Shown here: positions 11,601 through 24,946 of the stretch, one piece after another
Layout: each line of letters starts with the position of its first letter
Position numbering within the stretch: position 1 is the stretch's first letter
Assembly: GCA_028386065.3 (NCBI GenBank)
Contig: JAKUCV010001116.1
Span: 3,063 to 67,062 of the forward strand
Source: Turnera subulata
Taxonomy: Eukaryota; Streptophyta; Magnoliopsida; Malpighiales; Passifloraceae
Reading direction: 5' to 3'
DNA length: 64,000 bases
The notes under the pieces: model-generated
Databases searched by the model: none
Seen by the model: only the letters and a program-made list of their open reading frames with translations
What the model was told of the DNA's origin: nothing
Made by a program: the position numbers and the translations under genes

Positions 11601-13303
11601 GGGCTGTGGCGTGGGATATGCTGAGAGTTTACAGTGATTTCATTGATGCTCATGAAAGACGCAGGTTTTTTCTCATTTAATTCTTGGAGATATACCTGAA
11701 CTTTATTTGGTCGCTTAGATATTGTCATTTCACTCCCAATGCCACCAGTGGCCTTTTGCACATCTCTTACATTGTTCATTTTTTACTACCAACTAAAAAT
11801 AACAACCTTGTATCAGCAGGGTGTGCTGATGTTTTTTGCATTTTTCCTCTGAATATTATTCCTTTTGCTACTCTATGCCTGCCACTGTAAATAGCACTTA
11901 GGCAGGAGAAGCCAATGTCATTGCTGTACTTGGAAGCGACCTTGTAGTGGAAGCCAATGTCATTGCTGATTGTGAGCTGGTGATGAAAACCAACCGCAGT
12001 GGCTTTTTGCGCCTTTGCAATTTTAGCTGTCTAACTTACAGTCGTAATTTGTTTTATGATATGGCGATGAATCTGGAATCTGAAACATGATAAGTTATTT
12101 TGGAATTTGACACTCTCAAAATATAGCTCTGGGAGGAGAAAATGCAAACAATAGATGATAAGTGATATTGTTGGTTCTGGAGGAAAAATTCCAGGCAGTG
12201 CTTCTGCCTCTGCAATGACAGCTCTCTGGAAGGATGAATTCCTGGTGTCTATCTTTACTAGTCCTTTCATCAGGCTGATGGAAAAATTCTATGGTTAAAA
12301 TATGATAGATAGACTTCAGCTCCTCTTAGTGATGCGTGTGGTGATATGGTGGAAAGTTTTCCCTTTTCCTTATTCAGCTGCCCTCTGTTGCATTGTATCA
12401 TTTGTGTAATTTTATTTTTTATTTACCTTTGGTTTTCCAAAATTTTACCGGTGCTTTCTTACCTGTTGTTTTCTGATGTCTAGGATTGAACGGCTGGAAT
12501 TGTTTGATGAGTTTGAAGAGTGGCATATGATGCAGGTGAGTCAAATCATCGCAGGAAGATAAGGCAACAGGTGGCATAAAATTTTTTTTGATAACGTACA
12601 TGGCATTAGCATGGACGACTGGGGACAAAAAAAAAAAAAACAAGCATTGAGCATGCACAAGTGCATAACTGTCCAAAAAGGCATCTTCTAGTGATTTACG
12701 CTTTGGTGGATCATCACTTTATATGAGTTTCTTTTTTCTTATGTTATGTAAAACTGCTGATTTTCAGGAACACTACTGTGTGGCTTATGCAATCAAAGAC
12801 GCCATGGTATGTGAATCAGTGAACCAGTTTGGGGATTCAAACTTTTGACTGTTAGAGCAATGTGAATTTTCCTTCCTAGCCATGATTATTCATCCTTATA
12901 TTTACAACTCTGAACGGGAATGGTCTTACATTAACTTGGTAAATTTGGCCGAGTAATTTTCTTTCATCCTGCTTTATTAGCATTCCTGCTGAAAGTGGTT
13001 TTTTTGCTTTCAGAAAAGGTGAATATAAGATAAAAGGAGTAACGAGTATCGCTAGTTAGCAAGTCTTAGTTGCTTTTACTTTTTTTTGATGATGATTGAT
13101 GACAGGATGAGAGGATATTCTCCTTGGCCCTTTTATTTTGCTGATGATGATGGACGCATATGTATGTTGATTGATACCCAAAGGATAAGGCTCGACTCTT
13201 TGGTTTATTCTTTCTTTCTTTGGTGTAGGGATTGTTTCGGGATTTGGGTTTTCCTAATCAGCAGCAGGACACGATGAGTACAGCGTCAGCAGCATTACCA
13301 TGA
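8616..13303 (+). CDS. LCMT1: Leucine carboxyl methyltransferase 1 (PP2A methyltransferase), 13 exons
   Basis: Exons: 8616-8695, 8810-8898, 9015-9151, 9352-9399, 9588-9669, 9822-9924, 10217-10337, 10492-10539, 11111-11194, 11600-11664, 12484-12535, 12768-12806, 13229-13303. They join to 1,023 nt (340 aa) with every phase consistent. The SAM-binding motif LSLGAGFDT is at residues 88-96, the acidic ELDFKE at 113-118, and [10 protein letters not shown] at about 187-196, all typical of the PPM1/LCMT family. The enzyme methylates the C-terminal leucine of the PP2A catalytic subunit. The Arabidopsis counterpart, SBI1, acts in brassinosteroid receptor down-regulation. Start chosen because the resulting N-terminus ([17 protein letters not shown]) fits plant homologues. 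Intron 3 seems to use a GC donor (CAG then GCCAGT at 9152); all other introns are GT-AG. Introns 10 (819 bp) and 2-13 hold no genes. Confidence 0.93.
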
Positions 13304-16300
13304 ATGCAAGAAGAGGTGGAGTGGAGAAGATTGTAGGGTGGTTATATACTATATTGTGAAGCAATTAACATGAGAGGAGCACGTGTCAGTTGTGGGCGGT
13401 ATGTATCGAGAGGTCAGGTAAAAAAGCGTGTGTCGGAAGTCTGGAGTCCGAAGATACTAGTTAGTAGCAGTTAGTGTTTCAGCTAAAAGTCTGCTTTTGA
13501 TGATTTGTGAGATGCGCCTCTATGCAAAATATTGTTTGTTTGTTTCCACGACTCCAGAAGACAGGTCCCTCTTCTTTTTCTTCGCGCTAGCTGTGTTGCA
13601 TAAAGAATCGTGGTAGGACCCGGTGACACCAGATTGTTGTGCCATAGGTCCACCCAGCCATTCACTTGTGGGGTCTGTGTCATGTGGAAATGGATGAGCA
13701 GGGTTGGTTAATGTCTTCTTTCTGCATTTTGCCTTTTCTTTTTCTTTTGTTACCCATTTGCTTGCCTTTCTTCGGGTTGTGTTTCATTCCAAGTTGTCCA
13801 AAATATCGGTGGACTGGTAGATATTTGCAGAGCCCTTTGTGATTGTTAATGTTTTATCTGAAAGAAAGCTTTTAGATGGTTTACCGAGTGAGGTATCACC
13901 GAGGATTAGGACAAAGAATAGTGAACTTCCTGTATTTATGGGCTGGAAATGGAAGGTTTTTTTGAGGCTGGGAGTAAAAGGTGATAAGCGCGATGTAAAG
14001 TAGGTAGACTTCCGTTCGATAAATCCTCAAGGATTTCTCTTTTCTCCCTTAAAAAATGAATGAATGTGTGTTTTTTTTTTGATCCCCTGTTCTCTCCTAT
14101 CTCTTCTCAAGTCTATGGTGGTGATCGATGGTGGCATGGAAATGTAGGATTTTGGGCCCACAAAAGTAAAGGTTGCTCTAAAAAAAAAACCGAATATTTT
14201 TAGGCATTAAGATGTAAGAGGGTCTCCCTCCAACACCAACAGTGGCCCGCTCTATTTTGCTTTTGAAAGGGTAGAAACAGTTCTATCGTTATCTTTGGAT
14301 TGCCGCCCCTCTTAACTCGTGGGTCTGTTTTGTTTCATACTTTTTGGGAGCTTACTTTGACGCTTGTAACACCTTCGCCCAGTTGCAGCTTTTATCCTTC
14401 GTTTTACAGTTTGAGGCAGTATATATTGGGGTTGGACTGCTTTTTCAGAGTCGGAAAATCGGGAAGGTTCTTGAACCTGTCATTTTTGTCATATTTAAAT
14501 TCTGTCTTCTCGAGGTCTAGTAATAGTAGATTATTAATCTAAGAGGCTATTACCATAGAAAGGCTCGTCAAAATGTCCTTAACTGGATTGCCATATTTTG
14601 CTAGTTCCTCCTCTGTTCGAGCGTAGAGCATCCAATATGGTGCTATTTTCAGTATTGTGCACTGTGGGCATAAGGAATCAGGGTTGTAACGATTCGTATG
14701 CGCCTTATCATGCAGGTGTGTGACTATTTCCTTAACACTTTGGGCCACGCTAGTACCTTTCTCAAGAATTTCCCTTAGATGCAGAGTATGTACAGATTAC
14801 GGCATATTAAATGCTTTCTGCTTTCTGTAATCTATAAACAACTAAAGTGAACCGAAAGTGTTTTTATTGCAAAATTAAACAAATTGCGAAAAAGCATTAA
14901 CCGCAAAGGCATGTTTTGGCTCTTCCATTATGTGCAATTCGTTCTTTTGTTTTCTTGCAAAAAGTAGTTAAAAATTTATGGTATTTCACAAGTTCACTGT
15001 CTTTTTTGTAATGCGTATCCCTTAGTACAAAAAGAAATGAGATCATCTCTTCTTAGATCACCAAATACCCCAGTTAAAAGAGGAATACTTTTGCTTAAGA
15101 ACTGCCTAAAACAAAATAAAGGTAGCGAATATCTTGAAAGGACCATTTAATTTGATGAGGAATCTGATACTCGCCAAAGGGAACTTCATGAACTAGTGGG
15201 TTCTGGCAAAGAATCGCAATAGCCCTTGGAGGTAAGGGAATACACCCAAGACAAGGCGGGCTTCTGTTTCACACTGTTAAGTTTTACCCTAAGTTTTCCG
15301 GGGGCAAAAAGCAGAAGTGCCAGGAAATAGGTCCTAAATCCTAATCCCACTGCGTCGTTTGAACGGTGAAAGTTGAAAGCAAACACTTTTTCATGGAAAA
15401 TTAATAAATAACGAAGGATTGGCCTCCCCATGGTTGGATCCAGTAAGACCATGGACAGTAAAGTTGAGGAGGAAAAAAAAAAGAAAGAAAGAAAAGAAGA
15501 AAAGCTCTTTCACCGTTTTCAATTTTTTTGGGCTTTTCACCCATCTCCTTTCCATCATCTACTTTTCTCCGAAAGGATCCCACTTATCCCGGATTCTGAA
15601 ACTTGTCCATATTCCAGCTATGATTTGGTTCCTCTTGTGGTATAGAGGCCATTAGCGATTAGAAAGGTAACCATCCAACTTAAAAATTAAGAGAAGATAT
15701 CTTAAGCATCATACCATTATACAATTTGTAGCATTGGTTACAGGTGGGGCGTAGTCTCACAAGAAACAAGGAGAATTAAGACATGAGTGGGAAATAAGAA
15801 AAGATGCAAAACAATTTTGTTCATAGTTGATATGACGTTAGAAGATTAAGGAGAAGAGTTGGATGGAAGGGGTAAAAAATGATGGGAAAATAATTCCACA
15901 GAAGTCTACTTCTACTACACGAAAAAAAGGGACAAAATCCAACAACAGCAATGCATGCATAGGTAGGTGGTTAGGGACAGTAGGCTTGAGTAAACCAATG
16001 AATTAATTGGCCCACAAAATTTGTTGAAGATCCACCCCCCCTCACACCACACCTCCTCTCCCTAGCAAAAAAGCACAAAGAAAAACAAAACCACCTCCCC
16101 CCACCCTGGTAGTTAATTACTTAATTAACCAGCAAGCAGCAACAAACACCCAAAAGATTAAACAAATTACCAAAACCCACAGTACTAGTAGTAAGAAAAA
16201 GAAGACCACTAATCAAACATTATTATAGCACTAATTATTTTTCTCTGTCACACCACATCAGGGCAGCGTCAGTAGTAAAAGCTTTGGTAGTAAAACCTTT

Positions 16301-16634
16301 GTGGAAACAGACAGGAGACGGACAAGGGAGTGAAAAAGGAAAAACAAATGAAGAGAGAGTGGTAGTAGTAGTAGTAGTAGCAGCAGAAACAACCAGCAGA
16401 GAAGAGAAGAGAAAAGAAACGATGGGGTGTGATAGAGAGCAATGAAGAGCAAGTACTCCCTCTCTGTACTGCTCTCCCTCCTTCAATCTCTCGATCAAAA
16501 TCAGGCGCCACCACCAGAATAGTAGCCCCACTCCCTCTACTACCTCCTTTGCAGTCTAATAACAAGTGTATTATATACATTACTTTTTTTCTTTTGTGTT
16601 CTACACCAGATTGAGAGCTGCTGGCATATTTAAA
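13304..16634. other. Intergenic region, LCMT1 3' UTR and DUF630/632 promoter plus 5' UTR
   Basis: The first few hundred bases are the likely LCMT1 3' UTR. The rest shows no recognisable gene. A 69-codon minus frame at 14539-14748 contains CPQC, but I do not recognise it. A purine tract lies at 15469-15507, and a (GTA)n microsatellite followed by GCAGCAG at 16363-16388. The last 250 bp before 16635 are CT-rich (CTCCCTC blocks) and look like a 5' UTR. Confidence 0.5.
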
Positions 16635-19600
16635 ATGGGCTGTACGGCGTCGAAGCTGGACAACGAGGACACAGTGAGGCGGTGCAAGGAGCGTCGCCGC
16701 CTCATGAAAGAGGCAGTCTACGCTCGCCACCACCTCGCGGCAGCTCACTCCGACTACTGCCGCTCCCTCCGCCTCACCGGCTCAGCCCTTTGCACCTTCG
16801 CCGCTGGCGAATCTCTCTCCGTATCCGACCAAACCCCCGCCGTCTTCCTCCACCCACCAAACCCTCATCCTCCTCCTACTCCCTCGAAATCCTCCTCCTC
16901 CGCCACTGCCACCCCCATCCCTCCCCGCGTCCCTCCCTCCCCATCCCCTTCTCTCCATCCTCCTCCCCCGCCGCCGCCCCCGCTATCTCCCTCCATCGCC
17001 CCTTCTCCCACTATAGCCAGCTCGAAGCTCCCCCACATCCTGTCCGCATCGAGCGTGAGCTCCACTCCCCGCAATCGCCGCCGCAAGCCGCCGAGACTGC
17101 CTCACATACTCTCCCAATCCAGCCTCAGCCCTTCCTCGTCGCCGCCGCGCGGCCAAAAATTGCAGCCAAAATCGCAGCCCTTCGGCTACCCCACGGCCTA
17201 TCAGGCTAACTCCACTTACTCCGACACTCAGTCCCAAGCCTCCTCCGTGTGGAATTGGGAGAATTTCTACCCTCCTTCCCCTCCCGACTCCGAGTTCTTC
17301 AACCAGAAAAAATCTCACAACCAACGCCCTAACCACCACCACCACCACCTCGACACCGACTACGAAGAATACGGGACGGAGACCGAGACGGAGACGGAAG
17401 CCGAGAGATCGGAGTACGACTTCTTCCAAAGGAAGCAGCCCAGCAGGCGCAATGGCAGCATCGGAGAGGAGACCGAGAGAGAGGAAGTGCACTGCAGCGA
17501 CTGGGGGGATCACGATCACGACCACTACACCACCACCAGCTCCTCCGATGAGGAGGAGGAGGACCGGGACCACGACGCCGGATCCGAGATGGGCACCCGT
17601 TCCAATTTCGGGCGGTCAGAGTCCACCAAGCAGCAGCAGGAACCGCCGCCGCCGCCACCGTTGTATAGGCACTCCACAAAATCGGATAAGTCGGATGAGG
17701 CCGGGTCGTCGACGAGTTATAGGACCGGAGGGGGAGAGATCTCCGACATGAAGCTGGTGGTGCGGCACAAGGACTTGAAGGAGATTGTGGATGCGATCAG
17801 GGAGAATTTCGATATGGCGGCCTCCGCCGGAGATCAGATCTCCGAGATGCTGGAAGTCGGAAGAGCCCAGCTCGATCGCAGCTTCCGGCAATTGAAGAGT
17901 AAGTCAGTCACTCACCCGGGGTTTTGCATTTGATTTTCTTTTTTTTTTTTAAAAAAAATAAAAATGAAAAGTTTTCTTGCTTTATTTTTTTTTATTAGAA
18001 AAAAAAAGAAATCGAAGCTTTATTATTATGTTTCTGCATTTGTGTTCGTATCAATTCGTAACAGCAATTTAAGTTTTGTTTGGTAATGTTTTATTATTGA
18101 AAATTGTTGGTTGTTGGTTGGGGTTGCAGAGACGGTTTACCATTCGAGTAGTGTGTTGAGCAACCTGAGCTCGAGTTGGACTTCAAAGCCGCCACTGGCC
18201 GTTAAATACCGGTTCGACCCGGTTGCTCTAAACGAACCGGGGGGTCCAAGAAGCCTCTGTTCCACATTGGAACGATTGTTGGCCTGGGAGAAGAAACTCT
18301 ACGAGGAAGTCAAGGTAATTAAAAGTTCAAAATTATAAAAACTTTCTTCTTTTTTTTTTTTTCGTTTTGGGAAAAAAAATCATGAATGATTTGCTTTTTG
18401 CTGTCAACTCGTGGATGACTCACTATGGGGTCGGGGCAACTAAAACTTTTCCAAAGGGGGATGGTGGTCTACAAAATGACTGACTAGGCTGTGTGTCCAC
18501 CATCCACTCCACAGTGCTGGAATGGTGGCGTTAGTCCACAGCTTAGCTTGATTGTCACCCTATGTTTTTTGCGGTTTCCCTTTTCCCTTGTCACTCTCTC
18601 ACTCACTACATTGCTTCATTATTATTATTCAAATAGACCATAGTATCCCTGGGAGATGCTACTTGTACATCAATCTTTCTTCTTTTGCGTATTCCCCTGG
18701 TTTCCAACCTCCTTTTTACTTGTCTGCTTATATTTTACCCTAGTAGTAGACCTTTTTCTTTTCTTATATATATTTTATTTATATGCAAGCATGCTTTTTT
18801 CCTCTCCTAATTTGTTGCCGACAATGACTGAAATAATTTCCCTTTGGATTGGACAAACTTTCAGAATGGCAGGGACCCGTCTCTTTCTCCTGGGTACCAG
18901 AACTTGTTTCTGGTCGGTCCAACCAACTTGTCACTCGTTGGGTCGACCTACAGCAAAAAAAAATTGATAATGAAAGAGTACTTAGATTAATTGGTTTGGT
19001 TTCTGCTGACAAAAACAAAAAAAAAAGAATGAGCTGGTTTTAGAGACACGCTTAATGCTTGGGTATCTATGTCTGCCTACATTTGCATCTTATCCGTCTC
19101 TGTTTATCCTTAATTGATCTTGAAAAATCGTTGTACCTGAGCAAGTGATGATGAATTACAGGCCCGAGAAGGTGTGAAGATTGAGCACGAGAAGAAGCTG
19201 GCGACGCTACAGAGTCAGGAGTACAAGGGAGATGATGAACTGAAGTTAGACAAGACCAAGTCTTCAATAAAGAAGCTCCAGTCTCTAATTATTGTTACAT
19301 CTCAGGCTGTTTCTACCACCTCAACTGCCATCGTTGGTCTCAGAGACTCTGATCTTGTTCCGCAGCTCGTTGAACTTTGTCATGGGTATGCCATTCCTTT
19401 CAAATCTGTGTGACAATATAGATGTTTCTATGGAGCCATAGAATGATACCTAAGTGTTTGATTCATTTAATGCAATGATATGTGAAGTTACTAAATATTC
19501 AGAAGTGGCAGCTTGTAGCAACGTTTCCTAGTGAATGATACCCAAATCTTCAGGTAGTTGTTTTATCAATATAGCTCGAAATACCTCCTCTTGAGTCAAC

Positions 19601-21560
19601 TGATTTTGGTTTTCCTGGAAAAACTTTGCCACTCTCTTACCGCATTCATGATACCAAGAAATGCCTAACTTCATCAAATTTTATTCTTTCCTGCTCTAGT
19701 CATTTTTTAGTCTTATTTATTACTGTCCAGGTAGTTGATGCAACTAGTTTGGGACTTGAGGTCTGCTCCTTGGCATTGTTCTACCACGTGCTTTCCCTGT
19801 TTCCGTGATTAGATTTAGCAAAAGTATAGTTACTTGCTCTAATGCGGAAACATATTCTGCATGTAGGGTCTCTTGCTAGTTATTGCCATGAAAGCAGTTT
19901 TCAGTTATGACTCGGAGATTGAAGCATGTTAAGTTGTGCATGTTGTTCTTAGATCTTGCCACGGAGTAATCCAACTTTGACTTGCTCTTTTATCTCGCAT
20001 TTAAAAATTTGTCTTGGTAGGTGAATCATTTCCTGGTGCTGCTACATAGTGCAAGTTGCATTCTTCATACCAGCTGTAGTGCATGTGCCTTGTTGTCTTT
20101 CGACTGTGTAATTTTAACTACCACTTAAAATCAGCAGTGGACCCGACCCTGCACATTCGATGGCTTTGTTTCATCTGACGTACTGGCCCCTTCGAGGGTG
20201 AAATTAATTTTTGGTGGAAAGTTAGGTGCAAAGGCCTGAACTGTGATATGACCAATCATTATCTCTTTCTCGATTGCTGATAGGAGGTTTTCTTGCGGTG
20301 CTATACTACATTTGTAGTCCTCTTATAGTTATAGTTCTTGTTGTCATTTTATCAATTCATTATCCAAATTAATAATTGGCACTAGAAATTAGTGATAAAT
20401 TAAGCTCTTGTACTGAGATTAATGATTGCATGATGAAATTTTGAGCAATTTGAGCAGTATGCTGGTGCTCCAACTTCTGTATAAAGCTCTTATCCTGGAA
20501 ATTCTGCTAGTAAGTATGAGACTAATGTCTCAAAGCTGGTTCACTCATGAGCAAACGGATACTTGACAAAAATGGTACTGGATTAAAGGATAATTCTTTT
20601 TATTGTAGGTAATCCTAATCCCATCAAATGCATGTTTGAGAAGTTTGCTGTTTGCATCATATCCACTATGGAAGCTTATTGGCTTTGTTATTGTCTTACT
20701 GAACTAGTGAAATAAATGCTAAAATGGTTGCCATTTTAACCATGCACAGTTGCATCTGATGTGATGAATGCAGATTCATGTACATGTGGAGGTCAATGCA
20801 CCAGTACCACGAGGTTCAAAATAACATTGTGCAGCAAGTCCGCGGCCTGGTGAACCAATCAGCCAAGGGAGACTCGACATCTGAACTCCACAGACAGGCA
20901 ACCCGGGACCTTGAATCTGCTGTTTCTGCTTGGCATTCCAGTTTTTGCCGCCTTATAAAGTTCCAACGTGACTTTATCCAATGCCTTCATGGCTGGTTCA
21001 AGCTCTCACTTCTTCCTGTGAGTAATGATAACCTGAATGGCCAAATAGAATCCTCCGATTCGTATGCCTTCTGCGATGAGTGGAAGCTTGCCCTTGATCG
21101 TGTCCCTGATACAGTGGCATCTGAAGCCATTAAGAGCTTCATCAATGTGGTACATGTCATAACCGTAAAACAATCAGAGGAGCTCAAGATTAAGAAGCGA
21201 ACTGACACTGCATCAAAAGAGCTGGAGAAGAAGGCTTCTTCTCTCCGGAACATAGAAAGGAAGTTCTATCAATCATATTCTATGGTTGGGCTAGGGCTGC
21301 CAGAGGGTGGGCCGGACAATGGACAGGTACTGGATGCCCGGGATCCCCTGGCTGAGAAGAAATCTGAGCTTGTAGCTTGTCAAAGGCGGGTGGAGGATGA
21401 GATGCTGAGGCATGCCAAGGCAGTGGAGGTGACAAGGGCTATGACCCTAAATAATCTGCAAACAGGGTTACCTGGTGTTTTTCAGGCATTGACCAGTTTT
21501 TCTTCATTATTTATGGAGGCACTAGAACTGGTATGCAACCGTTCTTATGCTATCAAATAG
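16635..21560 (+). CDS. DUF630/DUF632 protein with N-myristoylation signal (At1g02110 type), 4 exons
   Basis: Exons 16635-17898, 18130-18314, 19162-19385 and 20774-21560 join to 2,460 nt (819 aa) with GT-AG borders and matching phases. The ATG at 16635 gives [20 protein letters not shown], the hallmark DUF630 start with Gly2 and Cys3 for myristoylation and palmitoylation. An upstream in-frame extension was rejected because it would bury this signal. Residues 60-200 are proline/serine-rich; 200-370 hold acidic and polyhistidine runs. DUF632 begins near residue 375 ([14 protein letters not shown]) and runs to about 700, followed by a helical C-terminus ending [14 protein letters not shown]. Family members include Arabidopsis NRG2 (nitrate regulation) and rice leaf-rolling proteins. 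Some databases call them bZIP proteins, but no bZIP basic region is visible here. The exact function is unknown. Confidence 0.92.
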
Positions 21561-22786
21561 CTACACAATTTTTTCCACTTGGGAGTTTTGAGACAACTTG
21601 CAATTGGTAAGGGCTGGGTTTTTTGGATGCGGGCTCTTGCGATTGCTGTCATTATTTTTTGGGGGAGGGGTGGGGTATTTTTGGCATGTAAATAGGGGGA
21701 GGAGCTCTTTTTGAGATTTTTCATGTTCCTGGGTTTAAGTGGTGGGGAAAAATTGTCACTGTACAGGATTTTGCTTCGATTGTTGTTGTATCAGAGAGAG
21801 AGAGAGAGGGGTTCACAAAGTCAGCATGATGAATAAATTATACGCATTCTATTTTCTTCCCCTACTCTTCCGTGAGTCTCCTCCTAATGTTGTGCGTTCA
21901 TATTTAGTCTTTTAACAACATTGAGGGGGAGGTTATAGCTTAAGTTTCAGAAGCTGCAGGCGAATTGTCTCTCCCGAGAGTAAAGGCTATGCCTCTATGA
22001 AACTATCACTCTCTTTCCCTCGGTGTTTTCTTTTCTCTTTTATGATGTAGGATAAAGCCAGATTAAGACATACTACGAGACAGAACAAATAATATGCAGC
22101 ATCTCTCTCGCTCGTTTCATGCGGTGGATGTCGTGAAACTTGCATCCTCGAATTGGTAATTCGACCATTTTGGCAGTCACTCCACCCACCCTGGATTTCT
22201 TTTCCTAGCCTAGACATAGCTACCTGTTTACTACTCCAAAAGAAGAGGAACCGAGAATGGACTTGTGTCCTAGCATGAATTTATTAAACCATTGCTTTGC
22301 TTCATGACAATTTTTTTTTTTTTTTGCGAATAAAAAACTAGAAAACAGTGGCTGAGTCTGAGGTATGGCAGGTTTACAGCCTCATCGCAGGACCAAAGGA
22401 AGAATCCTGCGATTTGGCAAATGGTGAACAGATGTCCAATTTGTTTGACCATGAGACAGAGCAGAGGTCGTCGTCACCCTGTCGCATACCAACAAATTGA
22501 TGCAAGATACTACTACGCACAAGTTTCTGCACTGAGCCACACTGACATTGCAGGTTGGAAAAAGAAAAAAGAAAAAACTCATCTTAAATTAAGAATCATT
22601 TTTAAAACCCAAACCCCAATCATATTCATATCAGACAAGGTAGCCAGTTATTTACTGTTTTCCCATATCTTGGATCCGAAGTCTCTGCCTCTCCTCTCTG
22701 CAACACTGATATGATCCTACCTAACACCTGAAATCTGCAACCTTTTTTTTTTTTTAATCATAAAACCACTGTCTGACTGGGTTCTT
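21561..22786. other. 3' UTR and intergenic stretch, no gene seen
   Basis: It follows the DUF632 stop codon. A GA dinucleotide run lies at about 21795-21809, and T-runs at 22311-22325 and 22743-22755. Short frames here have no recognisable content. Confidence 0.6.
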
Positions 22787-23352
22787 GTTTGCTTGTTGGT
22801 TTTTTTCTTCATGAACCAAAAGTCCAACTTGGGTGAGGTAAATGATCCATTTTTTCCTCACTTGAAAACTGTGTCCAAGCAGGAAAAACTTCGGAATAAC
22901 TAACAAGATTTATTAAGACATCGAATCAAGTTACCTTGTGGAAAAACAAAAACAGAAAAAGAAAACAGAGCCAAGCCTTAATCATGTATATATTGGTAGG
23001 TATAGTAATTATGCGGTTGATGCCAAGCAGTCCTTAAGATTGAAACGGAAATACCAAATAAAATGAAAAGAGACCCCCACACGACTGACTAATTAAGCCC
23101 CTATATTAGACTTGGATTTCGGACCTGGCTACCTTTTTTTTTTTTTTTTTTTTTGTGTGGTTGCTTTGCTTTGGGAGAACAGGAGTAGCGATTTGGAATT
23201 TGAAATTGGGACGGCAACTAGACTTCGAGTTGATTGGAATATTGTCTTCTTGCATGGGCCCGGCCCGATTCTTTCCTTTTTGTGGAGAAGTTCTTTGCAG
23301 CTGCCATGGTTTTTCCGAACCAAACTAACAGACAGACAGATGTAGATATTCC
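22787..23352 (+). repeat. Non-coding segment duplicated at 30755-31422 (left copy)
   Basis: The segment starts GTTTGCTTGTTGGTT and ends CAGATGTAGATATTCC; it matches 30755-31422 over most of its length. Shared landmarks are ATGAACCAAAAGTCCAACTT, AACTGTGTCCAAGCAGG, ACGACTGACTAATTAAGCCC and AACTAACAGACAGACAG. The right copy has about 60 extra bases near 31075-31130 and a tandem repeat at its end. No coding content is evident. Confidence 0.85.
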
Positions 23353-23370
23353 AACACCATAGGTGCCTCA

Positions 23371-23763
23371 TCATCTATTTATCCGCCCAAAACATGCGTC
23401 CTTGGATTCATCAGCAAAGGGGGCACTGTGCTCAACCAGTTGCGTTACTGAGAATCACACACGAAGTATCAGCCTGGTAAGGGTGAATTTTCCGGAACTC
23501 AAGGGAAGACTGAAATCATACCAGATACCAAAGAAAGCCTTTTGAACAGCATTTCAGACATCCATTACGTGGATGCTGGCTTAAATTCTTCGGGTGCATA
23601 CATAACAGACGAGGATGTGATTCGGAGAATCTGTGATCGTCTTATGCAAGGAGCTCCCGGAATTCGAATTGTCCTTCACGGAACTCCTAGACAATGGTGC
23701 GACAGTGCGCGGATTTGGATACGTAACGAGAAAGATAAATTGGTTCGTCTACTTGATGGATGA
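23371..23763 (+). pseudogene. Remnant of a UPF0565 (C2orf69-like) alpha/beta-hydrolase-type gene
   Basis: The clearest part is an open frame continuing into 23542-23763, reading NSISDIHYVDAGLNSSGAY, then a region with VLHGTPRQWCD and IRNEKDKLV, and a stop. I recognise this as the C-terminal part of the plant UPF0565/C2orf69-homologue family from memory of its conserved pattern. Upstream, bases from about 23398 encode GFISKGGTVLNQL, close to the family's GFSKGxxVLNQL nucleophile region but with an extra codon. A stop and frame change separate the two parts. Earlier exons and a start are missing, and the frame stops at RLLDG where relatives continue. A degraded gene fragment is the best reading; family assignment is moderate. 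Confidence 0.55.
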
Positions 23764-24860
23764 ATATGAGGACCTCTGTTAATATTTCGTCACTGGAAGT
23801 CTGGGTATGGTATGGCAGTGTTGGATGCTGCATCGACTCGCATCAGTCCTACATTGTACAGTCACTTGCTCTCCAGAATTCATTTATGTACCTGATGCAG
23901 ATTAAGAGCGATGGATATTTTCTTGGTTTGAGAATTCAATTTTGACACGAGCGGAAACCTATTATTGCGTTCTTGTCTATCAAAAACTTCTCAAAATTCC
24001 ACTTGAAACCTATCTTGAGAGGATGATTCTTTGGTGAAGCTGGGTCTGAACTTAATGTGCTGCCTTTGGTTCTGTAACTTGCATTGCTGGATTTGAAATT
24101 CTGGCATTCCCTTGCAATCAGTTTGGGGGCCAAGAGCCTCGATCAAATCCTAAAGATTAAACAGTTTCAAGTTAGAATTCCCAAAATATGATAAGGCATG
24201 AGAAATTTTCCTTAAAACTTTTGTAAAGAGTATTGCAGAAAGCCAGAAACACATAAAGTTGAATGCATGATAGGTTGATGTCAATGGACCAAATAAATCT
24301 CCAGGGAAAAAAACGCAAATCTGAGAATCGACCTTACTCCCAGGTATCCTCCACTGTCTACCGGTACATCGCCGAACAGGTGAACACACACATATTACAC
24401 TTCACCCACCCTCTCATGCCATGTTCGTGTTGATGTTTGTTACAACAAAAGAAAACTAATTCCCTTTATAACAACCCTAATCCATGTGATTATACATATA
24501 AAGACACACTCACACTACTCAGGATTCTGAGTGTGTTAGCTTACTCTGCTAGTAATAAAAGTTTTTTAGAGCCTCTATGTTTCAATGAATCTGCAAATCC
24601 ATGTCGCTCCAAGCGGTGGGTCTAATCGCCGGTGTTTGCGGTACCTCTATCCCTCCCATCGGAAAGCAGCGCGACTTCCACCACACCGATGGGAGCCTGC
24701 CGGAGTTTCCCTGGTCCAAGTTCCCGTCCTCGGGTTTCTTCGCGAAGATGGGCTCTCTATTGACATTGCTTATGGAATTAACCCCCAAAATTCAGCAAAA
24801 GAATTCGACAAGTTCGTGCAACAAGAAGTGTGGGTGTTATAAACAATAAACAACTAAAAA
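23764..24860. other. Intergenic stretch with an unassigned frame
   Basis: No convincing gene. At 24585-24850 two overlapping plus frames of 82-85 codons with higher GC occur (GLIAGVCGTSIPP in one, DIAYGINPQNSAKEFDKF in the other). They may be the debris of an exon, but I cannot name it. They lead directly into the repeat unit at 24861. Confidence 0.4.
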
Positions 24861-24946
24861 AAGCCGCCTCATATAGACAATTGGTGGCGGGAATCATAGT
24901 CATCGCTGCCATACTCATAGGAATAATCGTAGTCCTACTTTGTATA
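24861..24946 (+). repeat. First unit of a ~120-bp tandem duplication, split by the copia insertion
   Basis: Unit 1 is 24861-24946 plus 30353-30383; unit 2 is 30395-30511. Shared blocks are AAGCCGCCT, GGAATAATCGTAGTCCTACT and GCAGGCCAAATTAGTTTCG. In unit 1 one frame encodes a hydrophobic stretch (LVAGIIVIAAILIGIIVVLL) resembling a transmembrane helix; unit 2 does not keep it. The retrotransposon sits inside unit 1. Confidence 0.75.

Noticed and set aside
13086..13277. 63-codon plus frame
   Set aside because: It runs through the last LCMT1 intron into its last exon in the exon's wrong frame.
14539..14748. 69-codon minus frame with a CPQC motif
   Set aside because: Single CxxC, no family resemblance, no supporting context.
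16865..17891. Minus-strand frames opposite DUF630/632 exon 1
   Set aside because: Shadows of a GC-rich, proline-coding exon.
24437..24850. Small gene around 24585-24850
   Set aside because: Two competing frames, no recognised domain, no clear splice pattern; kept only as a note.
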